DNA from: Oscillospiraceae bacterium
Lineage (GTDB): Bacteria; Bacillota; Clostridia; Oscillospirales; Ruminococcaceae
NCBI GenBank assembly: GCA_016281125.1
Contig: JAEEIA010000013.1
Location: forward strand, 1-64,000
Length of the DNA stretch: 64,000 nt
Direction of reading: 5' to 3'
This document shows positions 16,069-23,577 of the stretch, piece after piece. Position 1 is the first letter of the stretch; each line of letters opens with the position of its first letter. The translations under genes and the position numbers were made by a program. The notes under the pieces were generated by a model. That model ran no database searches. It was given only the letters and a program-made list of their open reading frames with translations, and was not told the origin of the DNA.

Positions 16069-16097
16069 TTGCATTTTCCGGCGAAATGTGATATAAT
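16069..16097 (+). promoter_or_regulatory. Promoter for two-component operon
   Basis: TTGCAT, 17 bases, TATAAT (context TGTGATATAATAAAA), 44 bases before the response-regulator ATG. Confidence 0.65.
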
Positions 16098-16140
16098 AAA
16101 ACAGAATATGCAGAAAACAAAATCAATCAGGGAGGATTCC

Positions 16141-16842
16141 ATGATTTATCTGTTGGAGGATGACCAGAACATCCGGGATTTTACGATTTATGCAATCGAA
16201 AGTGCGGGCTGTGAGATCCGCGGCTTTTCCCTGCCGTCGGCATTCCGGGCGGCGGTGGAAGAGCAGACACCGGACGTCGTGCTGCTCGACATCATGCTGC
16301 CGGAGGAGAACGGCTTTTCCGTTCTGCGCTGGCTCCGTGACAATCCCGCGACCAAAAAGCTCCCGATCATGATGCTCTCCGCGCGCAGCACCGAGTACGA
16401 CAAGGTGCTCGGGCTGGACAGCGGCGCCGACGATTACCTTGCAAAGCCGTTTGGTGTCATGGAGCTGCTCTCCCGGATCCGGGCACTGCTGCGGCGCACC
16501 GCTTCCCAGGAAACGGAGGACGAAACGCTCTGCTGCGGCAGCATCCTGCTGAGCACGGCGCGGCACTTCGTTTCCGTGCGGGAGGAGGAGGTCGTCCTGA
16601 CCGGCAAGGAATTTGATCTGCTTGCCATGCTGATGCGCAATCAGGGTATCGTCCTGAGCAGAGAGCGCATTTTGCAGACTGTCTGGGGCTATGACTATAC
16701 CGGCGAAAGCCGCACGGTCGATGTCCACATCCGGACGCTCCGCGCAAAGCTCGGGGAGGCGGGCAATGCCGTCGAAACTGTCCGCGGCGTCGGATACCGT
16801 TTCCAGGCAAATCCGACCGATCCCACGGAGGCAACAGAATGA
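16141..16842 (+). CDS. OmpR/PhoB-family response regulator
   Basis: 233 residues. The receiver domain (MIYLLEDDQNIRDF) has the acidic pair, phospho-acceptor Asp50 in DVVLLDIMLPEENG, Ser/Thr switch MLSAR and Lys in YLAKPFG. The C-terminal winged helix (VVLTGKEFDLLAMLMRNQG ... SRTVDVHIRTLRAKLGE ... VRGVGYRF) binds DNA. Start ATG 16141 follows GGGAGGATTCC. It overlaps the kinase start by 4 bases (ATGA), so the two are translationally coupled. Adjacency to a Na/Pi transporter suggests a PhoP/PhoB-like phosphate sensor; this is inferred from context. Confidence 0.93.
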   Translation: MIYLLEDDQNIRDFTIYAIESAGCEIRGFSLPSAFRAAVEEQTPDVVLLDIMLPEENGFSVLRWLRDNPATKKLPIMMLSARSTEYDKVLGLDSGADDYLAKPFGVMELLSRIRALLRRTASQETEDETLCCGSILLSTARHFVSVREEEVVLTGKEFDLLAMLMRNQGIVLSRERILQTVWGYDYTGESRTVDVHIRTLRAKLGEAGNAVETVRGVGYRFQANPTDPTEATE

Positions 16843-19019
16843 AAAAGACACTGTTCCGCAAGCTGCTGATTGCAATGGGCGCCACGCTCGGCCTCTGCCT
16901 GCTGGTTTATCCGCTGCTGCTGCCGACCGAAAACTATTTCCGGCTGGTGCTTCAGCTGCTGCCGCTCGCCGTGCTGGTCGGGCTGCTGATGCTGGTGCCG
17001 CTTTATTTTATCAGCGATAAATTTTCCAAAGATACCGCACTGGAGCTGAAAAAGCTGCGGCTTGATTCCGGCTCCGCGCTGACGCAGTATCCTGAGCTGC
17101 GGCCGCTGGCACGGCAGGTCGGCAGCCTGAAAGCGCAGATCAATGCGCAGATGAACGAACTGACCGGTCAGCAGGAGCAGCTTCGCGTTCTGACCGACAA
17201 TATGCAGGAAGGTCTGCTGCTGATCAGTGCGGCGGGCAGAGTGCTTTCGCATAACCATGCGGCACTGGAGCTGCTCGGCAAAGAGCGCGAAATCCGTGAG
17301 GAGATTTTCTCGGTATTCGATCTCAGCGATGCAGAGCCGTTCCGGCGCGTGGTCGGACAGGCGCTTGCAGGCGCGCGGGCCTCTGCCGTCCTGACGGTCG
17401 AGGATACCGCCGTGCAGCTGATCGCAAACCCGGTCACACGGGAAAACCGCATGACCGGCGCGGTCATGGTGCTGCTGGACGTCACCGAGCGCGAAAAGCG
17501 CGATGCCCTGCGGCGGGAATTCACCGCAAACATCTCCCATGAGCTGAAAACTCCGCTGACCTCGATTTACGGCATTGCCGACATGATGGAAAGCGGCATG
17601 GTCAAGAAAAAGGACATCGGCGGGTTTGCCCTGCGCATCCGCGACGAGTCCGCGCGCATGATCGCGCTGATCGAGGATATTATCCGTTTGTCCCGCCTGG
17701 ATGACGAGAGCTTCACCGAGGAGGTGCTCCCGCTTGATCTTTACGAGATTGCGGAAAATGTTCTGGAGCAGCTGCGTCCCGCTGCCGAAACACGGCAGAT
17801 CACGATTACGCTGGAGGGCGAATCCGCCCCGATGCAGGGCGTGCCGGTCATTGTGGAGGAAATGCTCTATAATCTCTGCGACAACGCAATCAAATATAAT
17901 GTGGAGCAGGGCGCGGTACATATGAAGGTCAGCTGCACTGAGCAGCAGACGATCTTCACGGTCACGGATACCGGCATCGGCATTCCGCAGGCAGACCGCG
18001 AGCGCATTTTTGAGCGCTTCTACCGCGTGGACAAGAGCCATTCCAAGCAGATCGGCGGCACGGGACTCGGCCTGTCGATTGTCAAGCACGGCGCGCAGTT
18101 CCACAATGCGACCATTGAGCTGGAAAGCCAGCTCGGCAGCGGCACGACGATTACGCTGTTCTTCCCGCGCAGTGCGGAGGCGGCGGCGCAGGCGGAAAGC
18201 TCTGCGCGGTTTGACCCGCTGAATGTGGATATTCCCGGCGAGGCTGAAGCAAAGCTGATTCAGATTCGCGGCGGAGAACCGGAGCCGGAATCTAAGCCGG
18301 AGCCTGTCGAAGCAGCAGAACCGGAATTCGAGCCGGAGCTTGTTACAGCAGAAGAGCCGGAATCCGAGCCGGAGCTTGTTGCAGAAGAAGAGCCGGAATC
18401 TGAGCCAGAGCCTGTTGCAGAAGAAGAGCCGGAATCCGAGCCGGAGCTTGTTGCAGAAGAAGAGCCGGAATCTGAGCCGGAGCCTGTTGCAGAAGAAGAG
18501 CCGGAATCTGAGCCAGAGCCTGTTGCAGAAGAAGAACCGGAACCCGAGCCGGAGTCCATTGAAGCAGAAGAACCGGAATCCGAGCCGGAGCCTGTTGCAG
18601 CGGCAGAGCCGAAATCCGAGCCGGAGCTCACCGAAGCAGCGGAACCGGAATATCCGGACTATGTGGAGCAGCCGCTGTTTTCCGAACCCGAACCGGTGGC
18701 GGAACAAAAGGGCGGATCATCTGTGGCGCCCGCGCATATGCTGGATGAAACGGAGCGCCTGCTGAACGAGGCATGCGCTGCACTCGATCTGGATCTGTTC
18801 GGCACGCCCGAACCGGAGGAACCCGCAGAGGCGGAGCCGTATTACGAGGAGACGCCCGAGGCAGAGCCTTACTACGAGGAGGATGACGGCGATCTGCCGG
18901 CGGAATCCGATTATCCCGAGGCGGACGAGGTCATTCCGGAGCCGGAGGAGCCTGTCAAAGAAGCCCGCCGCATCAGCATCGTTCCGCTGGATGAGGATAC
19001 GATGGATATCCGGATTTAA
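16839..19019 (+). CDS. PhoR-like sensor histidine kinase with repetitive acidic tail
   Basis: 726 residues. Two membrane helices near the N-terminus (about 7-29 and 36-58) have only a short loop between, so there is little external sensor. Next come a PAS-like domain, a HisKA box FTANISHELKTP (His234) and an ATPase with N box LCDNAIKYN, DTGIGIP and GGTGLGLSIVKH. The kinase core ends near residue 450. It is followed by about 270 residues of glutamate/proline-rich tail, including nine 12-residue repeats (EPESEPEPVAEE type) and the motif AEPYYEE, ending VPLDEDTMDIRI. Ordinary PhoR/WalK kinases end at the ATPase; the tail is presumably cytoplasmic and disordered. It is coupled to the regulator upstream. 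The opposite-strand 670-residue ORF is a shadow of the repeats. Confidence 0.92.
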   Translation: MKKTLFRKLLIAMGATLGLCLLVYPLLLPTENYFRLVLQLLPLAVLVGLLMLVPLYFISDKFSKDTALELKKLRLDSGSALTQYPELRPLARQVGSLKAQINAQMNELTGQQEQLRVLTDNMQEGLLLISAAGRVLSHNHAALELLGKEREIREEIFSVFDLSDAEPFRRVVGQALAGARASAVLTVEDTAVQLIANPVTRENRMTGAVMVLLDVTEREKRDALRREFTANISHELKTPLTSIYGIADMMESGMVKKKDIGGFALRIRDESARMIALIEDIIRLSRLDDESFTEEVLPLDLYEIAENVLEQLRPAAETRQITITLEGESAPMQGVPVIVEEMLYNLCDNAIKYNVEQGAVHMKVSCTEQQTIFTVTDTGIGIPQADRERIFERFYRVDKSHSKQIGGTGLGLSIVKHGAQFHNATIELESQLGSGTTITLFFPRSAEAAAQAESSARFDPLNVDIPGEAEAKLIQIRGGEPEPESKPEPVEAAEPEFEPELVTAEEPESEPELVAEEEPESEPEPVAEEEPESEPELVAEEEPESEPEPVAEEEPESEPEPVAEEEPEPEPESIEAEEPESEPEPVAAAEPKSEPELTEAAEPEYPDYVEQPLFSEPEPVAEQKGGSSVAPAHMLDETERLLNEACAALDLDLFGTPEPEEPAEAEPYYEETPEAEPYYEEDDGDLPAESDYPEADEVIPEPEEPVKEARRISIVPLDEDTMDIRI
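18318..18641 (+). repeat. Nine in-frame 36-bp tandem repeats in kinase tail
   Basis: Unit encodes EPESEPE(P/L)VAEE. Nine units run from residue 494 to 601; the middle five are almost identical and the outer ones diverged. Unit length is a multiple of three, so copy number can change without a frameshift. Confidence 0.9.
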
Positions 19020-19026
19020 CGCAAAT

Positions 19027-19053
19027 TTAACATTGGTTTACGTGTTCTTAACA
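19027..19053 (+). promoter_or_regulatory. Possible Pho box before Na/Pi transporter gene
   Basis: TTAACA (19027), TTTACG (19037) and TTAACA (19048) recur at 10-11 base spacing, like the tandem TT(A/C/T)ACA repeats bound by PhoP in Bacillus. They lie 37 bases upstream of a TATACT -10 candidate (19090-19095) that lacks a good -35, as expected for an activator-dependent promoter. Confidence 0.45.
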
Positions 19054-19132
19054 TTCGCAATACAGAAATTTGATTTTCCTGTACTATGATATACTTGGTA
19101 ATAATGAGTATGAAAGCAGAAGGAAAAATCAG

Positions 19133-20920
19133 ATGGGTATTGCGAATGTTCTTGCTTTAATCGGCGGTGTAGCGTTGTTTTTGTTCGGTATGCAGCTCAT
19201 GGGGGACGGCCTCAAGCGTGTTGCCGGAAACAAGCTGGAGCTGGTTCTCTGGAAGCTCTCCGGCACACCGCTCAAGGGAATCCTGCTCGGCACGGTGGTC
19301 ACCGCGGTCGTGCAGTCCTCCTCCGCGACCTCTGCGATGGTCGTCGGCTTCGTCAACTCGGCCATGATGACCGTTGCGCAGTCGATCCCGATTGTCATGG
19401 GCGCAAACATCGGCACGAGCGTCACGGGCTGGCTGCTCTGCCTCTCAATGCTCGGCGGCAGCAACGGCTGGCTGAGCCTGCTCTCCACGGATACGATCTC
19501 CGCGGTTGTGGCGTTCATCGGCATCATCTGGCTGATGTTCTCCAAAAATGAAACGAAAAAGCACATCGGCGGCATTATGCTCGGCTTTGCGGTGCTGATG
19601 TACGGCATGGCGGCCATGAGCGACGCCGTTTCGCCGCTGAAAGAGAGCGAAACCTTCCGGAATCTGCTGACGATGTTTGATAACCCGCTGCTGGGCATTC
19701 TGGTCGGTATTCTGATTACCGCACTGCTCCAGAGCAATTCCGCATCGGTCGGTATTTTGCAGGCACTTTCCGTCACGGGCGCGGTCAGCTACGCAGCTGC
19801 CTTCCCGATGATCATGGGCATGGGCATCGGTGCCTCGATCCCCGTGCTGCTCTCCGCTGTCGGCGCAAACCGGAACGGCAAGCGCACCTCGCTGATCTAT
19901 CTGCTGATCAATGTATTCGGCACTTTGATCTGCACGCTGCTGTTCTACGGCGCCAATCTGCTGCTGCATTTTGATTTCATGCAGAACAGTACCCCGATCA
20001 GCATGATCGGCATTGCATTTGTAAACACGCTGTACCGTATTGCTGCGATCATCGTGCTGATTCCGTTCATCAAATCGCTGGAACGGTTCACGGACTTCCT
20101 GCTGAGAAACTCGTCGGATCCCGAACCGGAAAAGGCCGAGGAGAAGATCCCGGTTGTGCAGCTGGAGGAGCGTTTTCTGGAAAACCCTGTGCTCGCGCTG
20201 ACGCAGAGCAAGGAGGCCATGCGGCAGATGGCCGTTATCACAGAGGAAAACCTGTTCCTCTCCTTTGATCTGATCGGCAAGTACAACGCGGAGGATGCAC
20301 AGAAGGTCATCGACGCGGAGGATGCCGTGGACCATTATGAGGACAAGCTCGGCACATATCTGGTCAAGGTCACGGGCCAGACACTCAATCACGCGGAAAC
20401 ACTGGAATGCTCCCTGTATCTGCATACGGTCGCGGACTTTGAGCGCATCAGCGACCATTCCGTCAACATTCAGGAGGCGGCACTGGAGCTCTATGAAAAG
20501 AACGTCAAATTTTCCGAAAGCGCAAAGGATGAGCTGCGCGTGCTGGAAAATGCGCTGCGCAAGATCGTGACCATCACGTTCAAGGCGTTCCGTGAGGGCG
20601 ATCTGGAGCTTGCTGCCCATGTTGAACCGCTGGAGGAGCTGATCGACTCGCTGTGCCAGTCGGCCAAGCTGAACCATGTTGCGCGTCTGCAAACGCAGAT
20701 CTGTACGCTCCAGCAGGGATTTGTGTTCAATGATCTTCTCAGCAACTTTGAGCGTGTCGCGGATCACTGCTCCAATATTGCAGTCGCACTGGTCGAGCTG
20801 CATGCGGATTCGTTTGATACGCACGAATACCTCAGCAATATCAAGAACCGCCAGAATGCGGAATTCCAGCAGATGTACGACGAGTACAGCAGGGAATTCG
20901 CCTTTCTGGACATCGACTGA
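19133..20920 (+). CDS. Na+/phosphate cotransporter (NptA-type) with C-terminal PhoU domain
   Basis: 595 residues. Two inverted membrane repeats carry the family QSSS signature, QSSSATSAMVVGFV and QSNSASVGILQALS, within about ten helices. From about residue 350 a cytoplasmic PhoU-like helical domain follows (LTQSKEAMRQMAVITEENLFLSF ... ERISDHSVNIQEAA ... ERVADHCSNIAVAL), with the two E-x-x-x-D metal motifs typical of PhoU. It imports phosphate with sodium. The ATG at 19133 follows AGAAGGAAAAA; the track's earlier start is within the promoter. It lies downstream of the two-component pair with a possible Pho box, supporting a phosphate-stress role. Terminators follow. Confidence 0.93.
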   Translation: MGIANVLALIGGVALFLFGMQLMGDGLKRVAGNKLELVLWKLSGTPLKGILLGTVVTAVVQSSSATSAMVVGFVNSAMMTVAQSIPIVMGANIGTSVTGWLLCLSMLGGSNGWLSLLSTDTISAVVAFIGIIWLMFSKNETKKHIGGIMLGFAVLMYGMAAMSDAVSPLKESETFRNLLTMFDNPLLGILVGILITALLQSNSASVGILQALSVTGAVSYAAAFPMIMGMGIGASIPVLLSAVGANRNGKRTSLIYLLINVFGTLICTLLFYGANLLLHFDFMQNSTPISMIGIAFVNTLYRIAAIIVLIPFIKSLERFTDFLLRNSSDPEPEKAEEKIPVVQLEERFLENPVLALTQSKEAMRQMAVITEENLFLSFDLIGKYNAEDAQKVIDAEDAVDHYEDKLGTYLVKVTGQTLNHAETLECSLYLHTVADFERISDHSVNIQEAALELYEKNVKFSESAKDELRVLENALRKIVTITFKAFREGDLELAAHVEPLEELIDSLCQSAKLNHVARLQTQICTLQQGFVFNDLLSNFERVADHCSNIAVALVELHADSFDTHEYLSNIKNRQNAEFQQMYDEYSREFAFLDID

Positions 20921-20926
20921 ATATGG

Positions 20927-20953
20927 ATCCCCCTTTCCGCGTGAAAGGGGGAT
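20927..20953 (+). terminator. Terminator of Na/Pi transporter gene
   Basis: Perfect 11-bp stem ATCCCCCTTTC / GAAAGGGGGAT with a five-base loop and TATTTA after. Confidence 0.8.
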
Positions 20954-20965
20954 TATTTACTGCAA

Positions 20966-21010
20966 AAACAGCGCACCCCACCGTTTCAGCGAGGTGCGCT
21001 GTTTATTTTT
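20966..21010. terminator. Bidirectional terminator between convergent genes
   Basis: 12-bp stem AAACAGCGCACC / GGTGCGCTGTTT preceded by A-run and followed by ATTTTT; it ends at the stop of the deacetylase gene. Confidence 0.85.
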
Positions 21011-21857
21011 ATCCCCAGTCGGGGTGCTCGCTCAGCAGCCTGAACGAATACCCGCGGTCGATCAGATCCTGCAAAATAATCGGCAGGATCTGGACTGAGC
21101 CTTCCTCCGTATCGTGGAACAGGAACACGACCGGCACATCCGGCGTATCCTGATACCAGCCGATGCACTCCTGATAGGACTGCATGAAGTATTCCGTATC
21201 AGAAAGTCCCTTTGTGTTGCCCTTCGGCCATTTGTCGTTGTCGGCGGCGTTCCAGTCGAACCAGCGGTAGCCCTCATAGTTGATCCGCTGGATAATGTCC
21301 TCGCGCACGTCGGCGGCGTACTTGGTCGTGGAGCCGCCCGGGAACCGCACGCAGATCCGCTCCGGAAGGCTGCCGCACGCTTTCTGTACAGCGCGCTTCC
21401 ATTTTTCGGTTTCCGCAAAGAACGCATCCGCCGAGGCATAGCACTTTTCAAATTCATGCGTATAGGTGTGGCACGCGATCAGATTGCCGCGCTTCACAAT
21501 CTCCGCCGCGGTTTCCGGATAGAGATCCACAAAGGAACCGACCGTGAAGAAGGTTGCCTTTGCCCCGTAGCGATCCAGAATATCGAGCACCTGCGGCGTA
21601 TTCTTGCAGGGGCCGTCGTCAAAGGTCAGATAGATCTGCCGTCCGGTTTCCGCATTCCGCGTCGCCGGAGCAGGCTCTCCGATGATGGCGGGGGGCGTGG
21701 TCATGGTCACCTGCGGCGCAGGCTCGGCCGCTGCGGAATTTGCATCCGCATGTTTATAGTAGGCGACTGCGGCGTACCCGACCATCAGCAGCATGACCAT
21801 CAGAAACAGCGGCGAAATGCCCTGCGGCTGCGCATCCTTTTTTTCATTCTCACTCAT
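21009..21857 (-). CDS. Membrane-anchored polysaccharide deacetylase (NodB domain)
   Basis: 282 residues. One membrane helix (LFLMVMLLMVGYAAVAYY) is followed by a linker and a carbohydrate esterase 4 domain. The motifs are LTFDDGPCKNT (catalytic Asp and metal Asp), HTYTH (metal histidines), RFPGGS and FLFHDTEEGS. It removes N-acetyl groups from peptidoglycan or another surface glycan outside the membrane. Start ATG 21857 lies near the predicted transcript start. It diverges from the acylation operon, so this locus may modify one surface polymer in two ways (inference). Confidence 0.92.
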   Translation of the reverse strand: MSENEKKDAQPQGISPLFLMVMLLMVGYAAVAYYKHADANSAAAEPAPQVTMTTPPAIIGEPAPATRNAETGRQIYLTFDDGPCKNTPQVLDILDRYGAKATFFTVGSFVDLYPETAAEIVKRGNLIACHTYTHEFEKCYASADAFFAETEKWKRAVQKACGSLPERICVRFPGGSTTKYAADVREDIIQRINYEGYRWFDWNAADNDKWPKGNTKGLSDTEYFMQSYQECIGWYQDTPDVPVVFLFHDTEEGSVQILPIILQDLIDRGYSFRLLSEHPDWG

Positions 21858-21907
21858 TGTTCTGTCATCTCTTTTCCGGTTCTGAACGGCAGAGCCGTTT
21901 TTTTCTT

Positions 21908-21936
21908 ATTATACCATTCAGATGCCGGTCTGTCAA
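21908..21936 (-). promoter_or_regulatory. Promoter for polysaccharide deacetylase
   Basis: Reverse strand TTGACA, 17 bases, TATAAT; full consensus. Confidence 0.85.
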
Positions 21937-21989
21937 TAGCTTTTACTTATCCGGACAGCAGCGGATGCTTATATTTTTACGGAAACCGC

Positions 21990-22018
21990 TTGCATGTTTC
22001 GTTTTTTTGTGATATAAT
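21990..22018 (+). promoter_or_regulatory. Promoter for MBOAT-DHHW-ACP operon
   Basis: TTGCAT, 17 bases, TATAAT (TGTGATATAATAG context), about 95 bases before the MBOAT ATG. Confidence 0.7.
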
Positions 22019-22112
22019 AGTAAAGGCGCGCAAAAATCAGCGCCTGACAGAAAAAATACAGCGGCAGCGCACAGAACGTATGCCGGAAGAACAAAAAGCA
22101 GGAGCAAACAGT

Positions 22113-23525
22113 ATGGTCTTTTCAAGCCTTTATTTTCTATACCTGTTTCTGCCCGTATGCCTGCTCTGCTACGGGCTTTCGCCGTCTTTATCGGTCAAAA
22201 ATATTACATTAACGCTGTTCTCACTGATCTTTTATGCCTGGGGCGAGCCGACCTATATCATTCTGCTGCTGATCAGCGTGCTGATGAACTATCTGTTCGG
22301 CCTCGGCATCGGCGGCTGCCAGAAGCGGGAGAAAGCAGGCGGCGCCAAGGCGGTCATGATTCTGAGCCTGGTTTTCAACATCGGCCTGCTAGGCGTGTTC
22401 AAATACAGCGGCTTTATCGCGGAAAACCTGAACCTGATTCCCGGGGTAAGCATCCCCGTGCCGAAGCTGACGCTGCCCATCGGCATCAGCTTTTACACCT
22501 TCCAGATCCTCTCCTATATCATTGACCTGTACTGGGAGAAGATCGACGTCCAGCGCAACCCGCTGCATCTGCTGCTGTATATCTCCATGTTCCCGCAGCT
22601 GATTGCGGGCCCGATTGTCCGTTACGCGACCATCGCAGAGGAGATCAAAAACCGCAAAACCACGCTTGCAGACCTGAGCGAGGGGCTCACCCGCCTGATG
22701 CTCGGCCTCGGCAAAAAGGTCATTCTGGCGAATCATCTCTCTGTGATCGTCGATCAGTTCTTCGGCACGCCCGGCACGCCGATTTCTGTGACCGGCACCT
22801 GGTATGCCGTCATCGTCTATGCGATGCAGATTTACTTTGACTTTTCCGGCTATTCGGATATGGCAATCGGCATGGGACGCATGTTCGGGTTCCACTTTGA
22901 CGAGAACTTCCGGCATCCGTTCCTCTGCAAGGATATTTCGGAGTTCTGGCAGCGCTGGCATATCTCGCTGGGTACCTTCTTCCGCGATTACCTGCTCTAT
23001 GTGCCGATCTTCGGCAAGCGCAGAAAATACGGCGGCCTGTTCCTCGTGTGGTTCTGCACGGGACTCTGGCACGGCGCAAGCTGGAACTTTATCATCTGGG
23101 GCTTGTACTTCGGCGTGTTTATCCTGATTGAACAGCTGATCGGCAAAAAGCGCATGAAGAAGATCCCGATTGTCATTCGTCATATCTACAACAAAATCGT
23201 CATTATCATCGGCTTTGGCATCTTCTATTTTGAGGATCTGGGCAGACTGGGCGGATTCTTCGGGAATCTGGTCGGCGCAAACGGAAACGCGCTGATGGAC
23301 AAGACGGTGCAGCTCTCGGTGCAGAATAATCTGTTTTTGCTGATTGCCGCGCTGATCTGCTGCTTCCCGCTCTATGAGGGACTGCAAAAGCTGAAAACGC
23401 GCTATGCGGCGGCTGTTTATGCGGTCGATGTGGTTCAGACCGTCTGCAATGCCGCGCTGCTGATTGTCAGCAGTATTCTGCTTGTGGATGCCACAAACAA
23501 CCCGTTCCTGTATTTCCGCTTCTGA
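22113..23525 (+). CDS. MBOAT O-acyltransferase (AlgI-like)
   Basis: 470-residue polytopic membrane protein beginning MVFSSLYFLYLFLPVCLLCY, the usual AlgI-family start. It carries the family's conserved region FWQRWHISLGTFFRDY (His283) and GLWHGASWNF (His320, the MBOAT catalytic histidine). It should move an acyl group across the membrane to a surface glycan. The ORF track starts 333 codons upstream in a shadow reading; ATG 22113 with CAGGAG before it gives the family length. It is first gene of a three-gene operon with the DHHW protein and ACP. Confidence 0.93.
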   Translation: MVFSSLYFLYLFLPVCLLCYGLSPSLSVKNITLTLFSLIFYAWGEPTYIILLLISVLMNYLFGLGIGGCQKREKAGGAKAVMILSLVFNIGLLGVFKYSGFIAENLNLIPGVSIPVPKLTLPIGISFYTFQILSYIIDLYWEKIDVQRNPLHLLLYISMFPQLIAGPIVRYATIAEEIKNRKTTLADLSEGLTRLMLGLGKKVILANHLSVIVDQFFGTPGTPISVTGTWYAVIVYAMQIYFDFSGYSDMAIGMGRMFGFHFDENFRHPFLCKDISEFWQRWHISLGTFFRDYLLYVPIFGKRRKYGGLFLVWFCTGLWHGASWNFIIWGLYFGVFILIEQLIGKKRMKKIPIVIRHIYNKIVIIIGFGIFYFEDLGRLGGFFGNLVGANGNALMDKTVQLSVQNNLFLLIAALICCFPLYEGLQKLKTRYAAAVYAVDVVQTVCNAALLIVSSILLVDATNNPFLYFRF

Positions 23526-23577
23526 GTACGGGACATGGATCAGAAAGAGCGATATATCAAAGAAAGGAGGCTTTGCC

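Noticed and set aside
18318-18641. 36-bp repeats considered as a CRISPR array
   Set aside because: Units are contiguous, in frame and encode acidic repeats; there are no spacers or cas genes.
16695-18707. 670-residue reverse ORF with repeated FRLFFCNRLRL-type units
   Set aside because: Antisense reading of the histidine kinase and its 36-bp repeats.
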